A stretch of DNA of 64,000 bases from Edaphochlamys debaryana (Eukaryota > Chlorophyta > Chlorophyceae > Chlamydomonadales). The notes under the pieces are model-generated. The model saw nothing but the letters and a program-made list of their open reading frames with translations. It had not been told where the DNA came from and did not search any database. Where the stretch lies: the NCBI GenBank assembly GCA_016858145.1, contig JAEHOE010000118.1, positions 310,001 through 374,000 on the forward strand, given 5' to 3'. Below are positions 23,858 to 36,500 of the stretch, piece by piece. The translations under genes were made by a program, and so were the position numbers. The first letter of the stretch is position 1. The number at the start of each line of letters is the position of its first letter.

Positions 23858-26800
23858 ATGCTCTCTGCGCTGAGTCGAGGTGGAAGGCATTGCCGACGGG
23901 CACTTCCTCTTTTACGCCTCGGCCAATCCCGAGGAAATGTGGCTTCCGAACAAGAACGTGCTGGGCGAGCTGCCGAGGCGGGAGCGCTCTGGCGTGTATT
24001 TCAGCATGAGCGCGGGGCCAAAACGGTCAGCTTTCCGCTAGCTCAGACCGGCGAGGGCATCAGCGAGTGCGAGCTCATTTCGTGGGCAGTGAAGGTGCGT
24101 CCAAGCTCTGCGGATGCTGAGGTGGACTGCCGAGGCTCTGACGCGGGGCCAGCTCCCGGCGCGAGCGAGCGCAATACGCTGCCTGTGCGTGCCTTTGAGG
24201 AGTAGAGGTGGTGGGCTCGGCGTTAAGGCAGTGGCTCTCGGAAGGCCACTTCGCGCAACATCCCTGTGCCCGGGCCCGACCACCCAGGCGGCAGCCGTGG
24301 CCCCTCACCCGGCGGAGGACGGCTCCCCCTGCGAGTCCTGTACCCGCCCCCCCCCCTTCCCCATCCAGCGGAGCGCAAGCCCCTGCCCTCCCCGCATGCC
24401 GCGCCCCTCCTTTGCCCCTCCCTTCGCCGTGACCGCCTCTCGGGTCCGACTCTTCTCACCCGCGCTGCCCCGTGCGGCTGCTCCGTGCGGCTGCTCCGTG
24501 CGGCTGCTCCGTGCGGCTTCCCGCAGGTGGGCGACACGGTCTCGCCCTTCGACAAGCTGTGCGACATGCAGTCCGACAAGGCTTCGATCGAGATCACCAG
24601 CCGGTACGGCGGCCGGGTGCTGGAGCTGCACTACCCGGCGGGGGCGGTGGTCAAGGTGCGCACCCGGGTCCTCTCAGGAGGCATGGGGGAGGGGGGAAGG
24701 GCAACGGAGGGTCCTGAGGGGGTGGCGGATGCAGCCATGCAGGGGGTCGGCTCGGGCATCTGCGGGGTCACCGGTGCCGCTGCACGCTTCGAAGCACAGT
24801 CGAGGATGACAGCGGCCGCGGGAGGCAGGCTTGGGCGCAGGGGTTCGGCTCCGTCACGTGCGGGGATGGCTTGCTGGCGGGGCGTTGGGGTCCTGGGCCG
24901 CTGGAGGCTAACACTCGCACGTCGCACCGCCGTCTCCTGGCTTCTCACGCTTCCCTCCTTACCTCCCCAGCGCCCCCCCGCTCCCGCTCCTGGCCCCCAC
25001 CCCTGCCCTGCCCTCTCTCCTGCCCCTATCCTGCCCCTGTCCTGCCCTGTCCGCCCCCCTCCCCGCTCAGCAGCAAACACCCCCCTCTCCCCCCCTTCAA
25101 GGTGGGCGCCCCCCTCCTGGACCTGGAGGTGGCCGATGGAGAGCAGGTGGACCCTGAGCACCTCAAGGGGGGGGCGGGGGCGGGGGGCGGGGGAGGGGGA
25201 GGAGCAGTGGGGGGAGGAGCAGTGGGGGGAGGAGCAGTGGGGGGAGGGGGAGGGAAGGAGGCAGCGGGGGTAGTAGGAGTGGTGGCGGGGGCTGCAGAGG
25301 GCGCCGGCGCCGGCGGCGGGGGCAGCGGGGCCCGGGCCGCCGTCGCCGCCGCCGTCGCGGCGGTGGAGGGCGACGGCGCGGCGGCGGTCGCCAGGGACGC
25401 GGCGGCGGCGGCCGCTGCCAGCATGGCAGCCGCCGCCGCGTCGGCGGTGGCGGCGGGGCAGGGCCTCCACGGCGCGTCCACGCACGACCCAACGTCCTTC
25501 GCGGCTCCGCAGCCGCTGGCGCCCCCGCCGCCGCCGCCGCCACCGCCGCCGCCACCTATGCCACCTATGCCGGCGGCGGCCGTTGCAGGCGGCGGCGTGA
25601 GCGGCGGCGGCGGCGGTGGGAGTGGCACGGTGCACGCATCCCCGGCGGTCCGTGCGCTGGCCAGGTGGGCCCGGGGCGGGCCCGGGTGGGGCCAAGGCGG
25701 CCCTCGAGCGCAACCTCGGGCGTTGTGCCCTTGCCCGTGCAATTGCCCTTGCCTTTACCCTAGGCCTCTCTGTTGTTGGGTCGACCGTAGGGGGCGCTAC
25801 TCCGCTTCTGGTCCCGCCCATGCGCTGCCCTTCGCGCTTGGCTCTCCTGTGGGGTCGACCCCAGGCGTTCTTGTGCTTCCGGCCTCGGCATCCCCCTGCT
25901 TGGTCTTAGGTTCCCGCCCGGCCCTGAACTCCCCTGTCCCTTACTCCTGGCACGTTCCCCTGGCCCCGCCCCCATTCCCCGCCTCGGCGCCAGGGAGTAC
26001 GGCCTCGACATCTCTGCCGTACCGGGCACCGGCCCGGGCGGCCGCGTGACTAAGGCTGACGTAATCAAGTACCGGGAGACGGCGCTGGCGGGCGGCGGCG
26101 CGGCGGCCTCGGCCGTCGTGGCCGCTGGCGGCGCCGCCGTCGCGTCTTCCATGTCTGACGGCGCCGCCGCCAGCATGATTGGCGGCGGCGGCGGCGGTGG
26201 CGGCGGCGGCGGCAAGCACCACCACGTGCCCCAGCGGAGCCTGGCGGAGGCGGTGGCGGCCTACCAGCGGCTGACGGCGGCGGTGCCGGCGGCGGCGGCA
26301 GCGGGGGCTGGCGGCGGCGGCGGCGGCGGCGGCCCGGCGGGGGAGCCCCAGGTGGTGCCGCTGAGGGGCTACCGGCGGTGAGCAGCGAGGGGTGGGGGGT
26401 GGGGGATGGGCGGAAACGAGGCGATGTGCTTTGGGCGTGGATGGGAAGGGATCCTTGCTCTGCCGGCCTTGGCGTGAGGGGACTAGGTGCAGGCCACCCA
26501 ACACTCATGCAACCTTCACCCTCTGAACCTCGGTGCGCATCGGGCTCCCCGGCTCCCGCCTCCCCTCGGCCCCCTGTCAGGGCCATGGTCCGCTCCATGA
26601 CCGCCGCCGCCTCCGTGCCCCTGTTTCACCTGCACGAGGAGCTGAGGCTGGACGGACTGATGGGGGTGCGGGAGGCGCTGAGGGGGGAGCCGGAGCTGAG
26701 GGCGCAGGTGGGGGGGTAGGAGGGGAAGGGAGGGGGCTTGGGAAGAGGAGGGGAGGAGGGGAGGCAGTTCAGAGCTCGCCTGTGGGGTAAGGCCGGAGCT

Positions 26801-29336
26801 GGGGGCGCAGGTGTGTGTGTGGGGGGGGGGGCGGAAGAGGGCGGGGAATGGGGTCCTGGAGGTTGAGGGGGGGGGCGGAAAGGGCCGAGCGTTTGCCCGT
26901 TTCGCCAGCCCGGTGCGCACCTTTCCGCTCCGATGTGCCGTCGACGAGGCCCTCGCCCAGCCCCGTCTTGCCTCCAATCGCTCCCCTCGCCCCGCTGCTC
27001 ATCCCCTCCCCTGACCCGCCCTTCCCCTGCTCCCCGACACGTGTGAAACACATACACACCCTCCGCACCCCCCTGTTCCCCCCCTGTTCCCCCCCCTCCC
27101 CCCAGGGCGTGCGCCTCACGCTCCTCCCCTTCATGCTCAAGGCCCTGTCACTGGCGCTCACAGCCCACCCCACCCTCAACGCCAGCCTGGCAGCGGGTGG
27201 GTAGGGAGGGGGGGGAGAGGGGGTGAGGGGGGGGGAGAGGGACGGGGAGGGGGGGGCATTGGGGTGGGGAGCGAGGCCCGGGAAGTGGGGGCAAGGATTG
27301 TGGGTTGGGAGGCCCCCGTAGGGAAGGAGAAGCGGGGCAGGGGCAGGGGCAGGGGCGTCGCGGCCCTGCTCAAGCAGGGGAGGTCTCGCAGGCCCCCTCT
27401 TAGGGGTGTGCGGGGACCGTGGGCCTTGGCCGGGCCTTGTGGGCTGGGGGGGTGGGGTGCGTGGGGGAGCCCCCGGTTTGAGTGCCCGCAGTGGGACGCG
27501 TGCCACACCCCGTTCCCGTGCTTTCCCCTCCCTCCCGACCACCTTGACCCCTCACTCCTCTCCCCCGAACACGCCCTTTACCTCTTTGCCCTAACTCCCC
27601 CGTGTCACAAACACGCCTTTCCCCTCCTTTCCCCCTTCTCCCCCCCTCCCCCCCCAGACGGTGCCTCCGTGCTGCTGCACGCGGACCACAACATCGGTAT
27701 CGCCATGGCCACCCCCGCGGGCCTGGTGGTGCCCAACATCAAGCAGGTGGGGGGCGGGGGGGAAAGAGGAGAGCGTGTGTGTATGGGTGGCACGTGGGGG
27801 AGAAGATTGGCTGGAAGAGCTCTGAAGCCGTAAAGCCCCTAACACAACCGGCCCACGCTCAGTCCTCCCTTCCCCCCTCCCCCTTCACCCCTCTCCTCCC
27901 CCCTCCCCCCCTGACAGGTCCAGCGCAAGTCCGTCCTGTCCATCGCCTCCGAGCTGGCCCTCTTGCAGCAGCTTGCGGCGGCGGGGAAGCTGCCGGCGGA
28001 GGCGCTGGCGGGGGGGACCATATCCGTCAGCAACATCGGTGCGTGTGTGGGGGGGGGGAGGTGGAGGTGGAAGGGCAGCGGGACGGGGGGCGAGAGTTGG
28101 GGGAGGGGGGAAGTTGGAGGAGAGGGAGGCGGAGGGGGAGGGAGGGAAGGGCCAGGCAGTGAAGGGAGGGTAGGGGGGGCGGGACTTGGGGGAGGGGGCG
28201 GGGTGGGATTTTGAGACAGCGCCCAAAAGTGTGTATGGGGGGCGGAAAGGCCTGGAGGGGGATGATCCGGGGCGCAGGGGCTCATGCGGAGGCAGCGGGA
28301 GGGGGGCGGTGTGGTGTGGGCGGGTGCGGGCGCGGGATTGCGGAGCGAAGCACGTGGCGAACCCACCCCTCCCCCAGCACTCCCTCACCTCCTCTGGCGA
28401 CCCCCCCCCCCTGAGGACCCATTGGGGGCACTTGCGCCGCCCTGATGTTCACATGCACCCCTCCTGACTCGGACTTGAGGCCCTGACACCAACGCAGACC
28501 CCTCCCCACCTCCCCACCTCTTTCCCCCTCTCCCCCAAAGGAACCATCGGGGGCACGCGGGCACCTACGCCACCCCATTGGTCACCCCCTGACACGAACC
28601 CAAACCCCCCTACCCCGCCTCTCCCCCCCCTCCCCCACAGGAACCATCGGGGGCACCTACGCCACCCCCATGGTCACCCCCCCGGAGGTGGCCATCGTGG
28701 CCCTGGGCCGGCTGCAGCTGCTGCCCAGGTGGGGTGGGGGGGAAAGGCGGGGGAGAACGTGTGTGTTTTGCGTGCCGGGGGTGGGGGAGGTGGCCAAGGC
28801 GGGGGCGGGGAGGAAGCTGCTCGGGCACGAGAGTGGAGTGCAGGGGGAGGGGCCCGGCGGCCGCCCCCTGTCGCCACCCATCGCGTCCCTCCCCCCTCCC
28901 TCCCCCGCCGCAGGTACCCCCCTGACGCCAAGGCGGGTGCTGCGGGGCTGGCGGCCGTGCCCACCTCCATCATGCCGGTGGGGTGGGGGGGAGGGGGGGA
29001 GGGGAAGGGGGAGGGGAAGGAGGGGCCTCAGCCCTGCGTTGGGACTTGGGAGGGGGGACGAGAGGCCGTCCCTAGCTTTGTCATCCGGTGCAGAGGAGGG
29101 GGGGCCACGGGGGGGGCATAGGGGCAGGGGTGCCCACCCAACCAACCTACAATCCAGTACCCAACCACCCCAACCACCGCCCAACCACCCCTCCAACCGC
29201 TCCAACCACCCCCAACCACCAGGTGTCCTGGGGCGCCGACCACCGGGTGGTGGACGGCGCGGCGCTGGCCTCCTTCGTCAACACGTGGCGGGGGCTGCTG
29301 GAGAGCCCCCAGCGCATGATCCTGGCGCTGGCGTGA
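23858..29336 (+). CDS. DBT: Branched-chain 2-oxoacid dehydrogenase E2 (dihydrolipoyl transacylase)
   Basis: Core subunit of the mitochondrial BCKDH complex, which moves acyl groups from lipoate to CoA in Leu/Ile/Val breakdown. Exons: 23858-24094, 24527-24655, 25102-25664, 25994-26377, 26581-26707, 27106-27196, 27658-27746, 27918-28038, 28641-28728, 28914-28977 and 29223-29336; all phases agree, 668 residues. Seen: an Arg-rich N-terminus suited to mitochondrial import; a lipoyl domain (FPLAQTGEGISECE, then MQSDKASIEI with the lipoyl Lys near residue 97); a very long Gly/Ala/Pro linker; an E3-binding domain (SPAVRALAREYGLDISAV, GTGPGGRVTKADV); a second Gly/Ala linker; and the catalytic domain (VPLRGYRRAMVRSM, ISVSNIGTIGGTYATP), ending with HRVVDG where His638 and Asp642 would be catalytic. 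SNIGTIGGTYA favours BCKDH E2 over pyruvate dehydrogenase E2. The start has a good ACCATG context. Confidence 0.95.
24465..24526 (+). repeat. Tandem repeat at the E2 intron 1 acceptor
   Basis: Four near-perfect units of about 15 bp containing GTGCGGCTGCTCC run directly into the CCCGCAG acceptor of exon 24527, so the branch-point and polypyrimidine region is itself a repeat. Confidence 0.8.
25186..25250 (+). repeat. In-frame minisatellite in the E2 linker
   Basis: Three to four units around GGAGGAGCAGTGGGG encode a repeated GGGAV. The repeat extends the flexible linker between the lipoyl and E3-binding domains without breaking frame. Confidence 0.85.
26689..26813 (+). repeat. Duplicated exon 3' edge with donor (E2)
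   Basis: The end of the exon closing at 26707, GCCGGAGCTGAGGGCGCAG plus GTG, is repeated at 26792-26813 with its own GTGTGT donor, 103 bp downstream in the intron. Confidence 0.8.
28415..28680 (+). repeat. Tandem pseudo-exon before an E2 exon
   Basis: The real exon start at 28641 (acceptor CCCACAG, then GAACCATCGGGGGCAC) is preceded by a copy at 28541-28590 with its own CCCAAAG acceptor, and a weaker copy at about 28415-28450. The near copy has a short insertion and ends ACCCCCTGA, so it would not code through. Confidence 0.8.
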
Positions 29337-30153
29337 GGTGGGGGGGCGGGTGGGACGGGTGCAGGAGGGGAGGGGAGGGGTGGCTGCGAGCGCGGCCGCC
29401 CCACGGCGGCAACCCGGCCGGCGGTCCGCGGGTGGCTTGCAGGCCCTAAGGAGCAAGAGGGTTGAAATTGTGGCGGTGCTGCCGCACTTGCCAAGGTGTC
29501 TGCGTATTGGAAGCGTCGCAGCGTGCTTTTGTAGCGCCGGTGCACGCTGCACGGCTTTGTCGGCCTAACAGGAGGAGTTGTTGGGGTTCTAATGCCACGT
29601 TTTGAAGGCATCATTACTGTACCACCGCTGCAGTGTATCTCTGATTCGCAGCTTCGGGTACCCTGTACCGAAGTCACGGCTGGGTAGGCTGGGCGAATCC
29701 GCCACTAGTTGTTGTATCATACCGTATGCTTTTGGCTTTGTACCATAGGGATCAAGGTGGGGGGCTCGATGCGCCTGGGGCTCTGGTAGGAAGCAGCCCC
29801 GTGACAGTCTCAAGGGTGCGAGGCCAAGGAGAGACAGAGAGGCCTATGTGGCAACTGAACGCGGGGAAGGCGGGGGGCTCGTGGCGGGGGGTGGCCTGCT
29901 GGCCGCCGGGGGTATGCACCAAGGAGAGCTAGGAGGGAGAGGGAGAGAAAGGGAGGCGGGAAGGGCCCCAACCTGGTGTCAGATCATGCAGGCCGAGTGA
30001 GGGTTGGGGACGCGTCAGGCGCGGAGATCTTGGGTGCTGCGGAGGGCCCGGCAGACGTTCGCTGCACAGCTCCCACAGCGCCCACCGCATGCCTAGGCGC
30101 GCTGACAGGCTGAGAGGCTTCCGCTGGCTGTAGCGAGCTAGGACGATGCACCA

Positions 30154-30158
30154 TGTAA
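30154..30158 (+). terminator. TGTAA polyadenylation-type signal
   Basis: First TGTAA after the E2 stop, about 820 bp downstream. That is a long 3' untranslated region, so the assignment is tentative. Confidence 0.3.
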
Positions 30159-30341
30159 GTTTACGCAGTTCTCACTTTGAGAGGACTCATCAACGCGCGG
30201 TGCTGCAAGGAGGGCGCCCAGCGGCCCGCAGCGGAAGGGAGGGGCCACCGGCGAGTGCGGCGACCAGGGGTGGGGATCAGCATGTTGGCAGCAGCGAGCG
30301 TGCAGACCAGAGAATAGTGGAGTGAGGGGAGGAATTGGACA

Positions 30342-30690
30342 CCGCCGCGAGCTGGCCGCAGAACTGGTCCCCCGGGACGCAGCGTTCATGCGTCGACACG
30401 AGGGCCTGTTGAGAGCGCGCACCGCTGGGAGGTACGCTGTGCTCGGCGGCCTGTAGCCGCTTGAGCTTCGTAAGCATGCTCAACGGAACCAGGGCGTGCC
30501 CGGCAGCTTCCAGAGCTTCCTGCATGTCTGTTGTCCACAATCCCTACAGAACGGGCAAGAGGCGGTGCGGGATGTTGGGCTCCAGGGCGGGCGCAACCTT
30601 TTCGCATGCACCCTTTTGGGCCTCAGCCTGTGTAACCTCTCTCTCTCCTCAGGCGTCCTGTGGCCTCAACGCCCACCCAGTTGCCAGGCG
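30342..30690 (-). pseudogene. 5' fragment of the B3-factor gene (duplicated copy)
   Basis: About 300 bp closely matches 36950-37290, covering the B3 gene's upstream region, ATG and first 60 or so codons. On the minus strand the ATG is at 30525 and the frame reads MQEALEAAGHALVPLSML before continuing to QFCGQLAA, after which similarity stops and the frame runs into unrelated sequence. Differences from the parent are mostly single bases. No B3 domain follows. It is best read as a truncated duplicate, possibly still transcribed because the upstream region was copied too. Confidence 0.8.
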
Positions 30691-33591
30691 GCAGGCGCGT
30701 AGATCCTGGGTGCTGCGGAGGACCCGACAGACGTGCGCTGCAGGCCTCCGTGGAGCCCACCGCATGCCACGGTCAACTCACTCCCACGTTCCAAGCTTCC
30801 AATGGGCTGGCTGGACCACCGACTGTGTCTGGTCGGGTCCCAAGGGTTCGTGTCAACTGGACTGGGGCCGAGCAGTTCCGCGTCACTGTCACAAGGTGCT
30901 GTCGAAGGACTTTGTCACAAGGTGCTGTCCAAGGACTTTGTCGGTCAGCATGGCTGCATTCATGCACCCCGCCCGCTCCAGGCACACACCGGCAGGAGAC
31001 ACGCCCCTCCCTGCTCGCGCCCTCTCATCTCACGACATCTCACGTCTCGCGTGGTTGCATTAGGAGCGTAGAGCAGTACAGCCGATTGACAGATGCACGA
31101 TAGGGGACCTCCCTTGCCGCTCCGGAAAGACTCGATGACTGATTCACATAGATATCAAGGGGAGCTAAGACCTTGCGCAGGCGAGAAGGTGCCGGTTGGG
31201 TCCGAACCTGGACAGCCCAGCCCAGCCCAGCCCAGCGCAAGGGTGATGCACCAAAAGTGGCCCTCCCCGGAGATAGCGCTAGCCATTATCCCGGTGACCG
31301 GCGGCCCAGTCCTCGCCCATGCGTGTGGAACCACACCACTACGGGCAATCTCCTGAACGCCCTTGTTGCAGCCTCCAGCAGCCTCCAAATCTGCCTCTTG
31401 AGCAAGGCCTCCTCAAACAGCCAGGGACCCAAGCAGGCAGAGGCACAGTCACCACGCAGTTCAGCGGATGAAGGGAATCGGGGCAACCAATGACCGCTCC
31501 GTCGAAGGGGCTAATGGATAACGCGTGGGCTCCGCCGCCCGAAACACGGACGGATCGACCAGCCTACGCCAAATGTACTAAGGGCGCGACAGCCGCCCAC
31601 GAGAGGCGCAGAAACAGCGAGAAAGCAACAACAAATAACGGAGGAATCACTAGTGATAGCAGATTAGACTACCGCCGTGCTAGCACGGCCCCGGCTTGGC
31701 CCTTTCTCACATGACCCCTCACAAGTATGCAGTACATGTACAACCTCACCCCAGACCGCCCCGACCGGAGCAGTGCGGAATGGCGCTCTCCCGCAGAGCA
31801 CCCCAGGCGCAGCCCACGGCTTCACGCCGGGCTTTGCATTGGCTCTACTCGAACGCGCGAGGAGCAGCAGCAGCTAGCAGCATAGAATGACAGTTCTAGG
31901 GCCCAGGGGTGCCTCGGCCTCCCAAGGTCTTGAGAGGTGGATCGGGTCGGCGTGGGCAAAGCGCCACACAACCGCCCCCGCCCACCCTCCCTGGCCGCGG
32001 CATCCCCCGGGCGCGACAGCAGCAAACGCTGACGCGCCTTCAAGCCCAACCCCACAGCAGTGTTCCCCGCAGCACCCGCCTCTTCCTCCGATGAAATGCA
32101 TGTGTCGCCTGTTAGGCGCGCCGCTGCCCCACGCACCGCCAACTGCCAACCGCTGGCTTCCGAGCCATGCCGTACGGGCCGTACGCACGTGCGCAGGTCC
32201 CGCCATTCTTCCACAGCAGCAGTTGGCCCTGACTCCAAACCGAAACACACACAGAGACGGGGGAAAGCCAAACACAGACAACAAGACACAATCAGGAGCC
32301 GGCGGCAGCAGAGCAGCACCGCCGGCCGAACCTCTTTGACACATATCTTTGAGCGGGGCAGCACACAACCAAAGCGAGCCGCAAGCCGCAACAGCACTCG
32401 ACGCGTCCATTGCACAACCGCTGTACGAACTTGCGCACCTTGCAACCAACGGAGACACGCCTCCACAGCACCAGACCAGAAGCGCAGGGGCACCCTCCCC
32501 CAGAGCTCCCTCGCCTCCCAGCCACACAACACCGCGCCTGCTCCGCGCCGCATTCCGTACGACATCCGTAAGACACTCAACTGTTGACTCATAGTCGAAT
32601 AGCACGTCACCAACACCGACTAACCGTCGCGCCGACACAGCACAACCACGCAACACCACGTGCCATAGCCATGCGTACTTTCGCCATATGCAGGATTCAT
32701 CATGGCATCGTCTCTAGGAGTCCAGCCTTCGGGCTCCCGTCAGACGTCTTCCCCTTCGCTCACGCCTCTCCCCTCAGTGCTACGCTCCGCCCTGGCCCCT
32801 CAGCAATGTGTCTCCGGCCGCTGGCCGGTTGCCAAATGCAGCCCTGAACCCCCCTGCGCTTCTCACATACCCCAAAATCTCACACATGACCCCCAATCAA
32901 AAACCAAGATCTCACATGTCACCCGCGGAAACCTGGATCCCAGAATCCAGTCGCGCTGATTGGTCTGGACGCAAGGGATCCAGCAAGCCGCGTCTGGTCC
33001 AACAATAGCCCGTACTAGCAGCCCCCCGGCATAGATGCCATATGCAAATGAAAGCCCGAGTCCTTATCCTCGCATCGCAGCCACCCAGTCGGTCTCGGCC
33101 CGAGCCGCCCGCTTATTACTTTCCAGCTTGACTTGTGATGCGGCTCCGCGCTTATCTCTCGCCGTCATTTGGCCCTTGACTTTGAAGCGGGCTAGAGCAT
33201 CTCCAGCCGGCTGACAGCAGTTTTAAACCCCGTGCGCCAAAAAGCGATCCTGGCGCCGCGCAAGCGCAAAACGTGTACATACCCGATCCCTGCAGCGCCG
33301 AGTCCGGGGCCGTATGCGCCCCGCGCGCCCCAACCGCCGCTAGCCCCGGTCTTGCCATCGCCATCACCTCGCCCCTTCCCACCCTTTCCGTCACTGGCGG
33401 TGAGGGAGGCGCGAACACATAGGCTTGAATCAGGCCATTGCTGCCACCGAAGCCGCCTCCATACCGCGGGGCCCACCGTCGCTCCGTCCAACGCCCCTTG
33501 GTGCAAGGCCCTTGCCCACATTATAGACCACAGAGCCTAGAGCCTGGCTCTCTCTCACCAGCTTGGGAGGGCCGTCGCAGGGCCCGGGTGC
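30691..33591. other. Spacer without a supported gene
   Basis: Contains a two-unit repeat at 30888-30940, a CCCAG run near 31206-31226 and a copy of the intron-associated motif near 32236-32256 (reverse orientation). The open frames between 31.8 and 32.7 kb are Cys-rich on one strand and Pro/His-rich on the other with no family resemblance. Part may be the B3 3' untranslated region; I found no TGTAA on the minus strand here. Confidence 0.45.
30888..30940 (+). repeat. Two-unit 25-bp tandem repeat
   Basis: GTCACAAGGTGCTGTC plus AAGGACTTT occurs twice in a row with one base difference. Confidence 0.85.
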
Positions 33592-36500
33592 TCAGTAGCA
33601 GGCAGCCGCCAGGCCCGTCGGGGCGCCGCCGCCCAGTACTACTAGCGGCGCCGCCGGCTTGACGCCGGCGGGCAGTACGGCAATGCCGGTGTTGTACGTT
33701 ATGTCCTCGTCGCCGTGGTGCCCGTCGGCGGTCAGGCTGGGGCTGTACGACAGGTGGCCCGAGTGCTCCCGGGAGGCGGGCAGGGGCTCCGCCGCTGCCC
33801 CTGCCGCTGCCCCTGCCGCTGCCCCCGCCGCTGTTGCGTGTGATGGCGGAGCGGCCTTGAAGGACGTCAACACCTCCATTGCATCCAGCACCTGTAGGTT
33901 TGGGGCGGGGCAGATGAAGAAAGAGATCACGACGAGAGCAGCTGGATTCTGGGTTGGAGGGCTTTGCACGAAGCGCAGGTGCCGCCGGTGTGTCGACAGC
34001 ACCCAGTGACAAAGTGACCGCAGGCGCAGGGACTACTCAGCCCCCAGCCCCCAGCACCCGCCCCAGCCTCACCCGCTGGTGCTCGCTGTGGGTGCGCGCC
34101 AGGTTGCGAGCAGCCACTGCGGCCGTACGCGGTACGAGCTGGCCCAGGCCACCGCCGCGGGACAGCGCCGCCGCCAGAGCCTGGCGCGGCCCCTCCGCCT
34201 CCACCTCCATCCCCGCCTCGACGCCGCCGCCCCGGCCGCCGCCACGCGCCGTGCGAGCGGGCTCCTCCTCCTCGTCACCCGAAGTGGCCGCAGCTTCCTC
34301 CTCCTCCTCATCGGAGTCGTCATCGTGGCGGGCGCGCTTGCGCCCGCCGCCGCCGCCGCCCCGGCTGCCGCCGCTGTTGGCGGGCGCGGCGGCGCCGCGG
34401 GTGCGCGTACGGAGGCCCGTGGTGGCCTTGGCGGCTGCCAGCAGTACGGCAGTGTTCACCTCCACCTGCATGCTGCCGTCGGCGCAGCGCAGGAGGCCCA
34501 TCACGTCGCCTGACGTAATGCTGTACGCCTTGACGAACTCCGAGATGTGCTGCGGCGGCGAAAGTACGACACAACAGGGGTTCAGGAGGTAATACGGAGC
34601 ACCTGCCGCCCCGACCCACATCACCGGGCACGCCCAACTCCACCCAGGGCCCAAGCCTTTGGGCATACGCCCGACCCACATCACCCCTCTCTGACAGATG
34701 CAGCACTGCGTTACCCTCCACAGTAGGACTCTTGGCCGACCCACATCTACCCAGATCCCATCGACCCAGATCCCGTCGACCCACATCGATCCCAATCTCC
34801 TTACCTCGAGCACGTAAACGGGCTTGGGGTTGGAGCCGTTGGGCCAGGAGCGGATGACAAAGCCCCAGCGGCGGCGGTGCTGGTCCGTAACGTCGAAGCA
34901 GTACGAGTGGGCGGCCAGGGCCTGGCGAGCGATTGGAAACGGAAACGGGGGGGCGGTTGCAGATCAGCGCGCGTTGAGCTGGGCGGTGCGGTTGGTTGCA
35001 AGCAGCCTGGGCGCCGAAGGGGTCCTAGGTCTCTAAATTCTGTCTCCCGAAGCTCACGCCCCTGGAGCCCACCCGCGCCCAGCCCCAGGCCCACCCCAGG
35101 CCCCACCCAGGCCCACCTCGGGGATGTTGGCCTCCACGCACATGCGCGGCAAGATGAGGCGCCGCGTGCGCGCGTCCGATCGCGTCAGCATCTTGGCGAC
35201 CAGCACCCTGCGTCCGTCGGGGCCGGCGGCCGACGAGGCCGCCGCCACCGCAAGCCCCGTGGGCACGGCGGTTAGCGCCGGAGCCGGAGCCGGGGCCGGG
35301 GCCGTGACCGGGGACGCCGTCGATGCACGGCCGCGAGAGCCCGAGCCGTCAGAGTCCGAGTCGGCGCGGCGGGCCGGCGGCGGCGCGGTGGCGGGCGGCT
35401 TGCGGCCGCGGCGGCTGAGGGCGGCGCTGGAGAGGCGGGGCACCGCGGGCTCAGGGCCGTCGTCCCAAGCGTCATCGTGGTCTGACGCGGCCTGGGCCTC
35501 GACGGCGGAGGCCTTGCCGGGGACCAGCACGCCCAGGCCGCCCATCGCGGGCAGGCCCAGGCCCAGGCCCAGGCCCAGGACCACGCCTAGGCCCAGGTGG
35601 GGCCCGGCCGAGCCCTGGGCCCCGTCCGCCAGGCGGCGAACCTTGGGGGCCTTGCGGATGGCGTCCTCGGCTGGGAGCAAGAGGGACTGGGGCAGGGCCG
35701 TGGGCAGGGGCAGGGGCAAGACGGGGGAGGCCGAGCCGCGGAGCAGCGGCGCCCGCTGCTGCGGCGGCGCCGGCGCTGGGGCCTGCAGCTGCCGCGGGGC
35801 CTGCGGCAGTGGCGGCGTGCGGCGGTCCCACGCCCAGCCCTCCTGCTCCGCAACGCGGGGTGGCAGCGGCGGCTCGGCACGCGCACGCGACTGCGGCGGC
35901 AGCGGCACCGGCGACGGCTGCCGAGCGGCGGGGGCGCCCGACGGCGCCGCCAGGCCCGCCTCCTCCTCCCTGGAGCGCACGGCGACCTCGCGTGCCGCCC
36001 GCGCCGCCACCTGCTGCTGCTGCTGCTGCCTCAGGAGCTGACCCAGGGCGCCGCTGAGACCCGCCAACGCATGAGACTGGACCACGGGCATAGGCGGCGG
36101 CGCCAGCGCCTGCGCTGGCTGCGCCTGTGCCTGGGCCCTCCAGGCGGCGGCGGCACGGGGATCCCGGGGCGCCCGGCCCTCCTGATCCGCTCCGCTCGGA
36201 CCCTGGTCGACCTCGAGCCCACGCCCGCGCCCGCGCCCGGCCGCCGTCGCCGCCTCCAGCCCCGCCGCAGCTTCGCGCAGCTCCGCCACCGCCTTCGCCT
36301 CGCGCATCACGTGCTCTCGGAGCTGCGCCAGCGAGACCTCGCGCTGCCGGTCGCGCGCCTGCTCTCGCTCCTGCTCCACCTGGTGTTGGTGCTTGGCCGC
36401 CGCGAGCTGACGCATCAGCGCCTGCTCGATGGCGCCCAGGTCGGGCCCAGGCGGGCCCTTGGCGCCGGGCCCAGGCCAGGCCCCGTCGTGGGCCTGCGAT

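Noticed and set aside
31822..32659. Overlapping open frames, one Cys-rich
   Set aside because: No family resemblance, no coherent splice sites, and similar length frames on both strands as expected for high-GC DNA.
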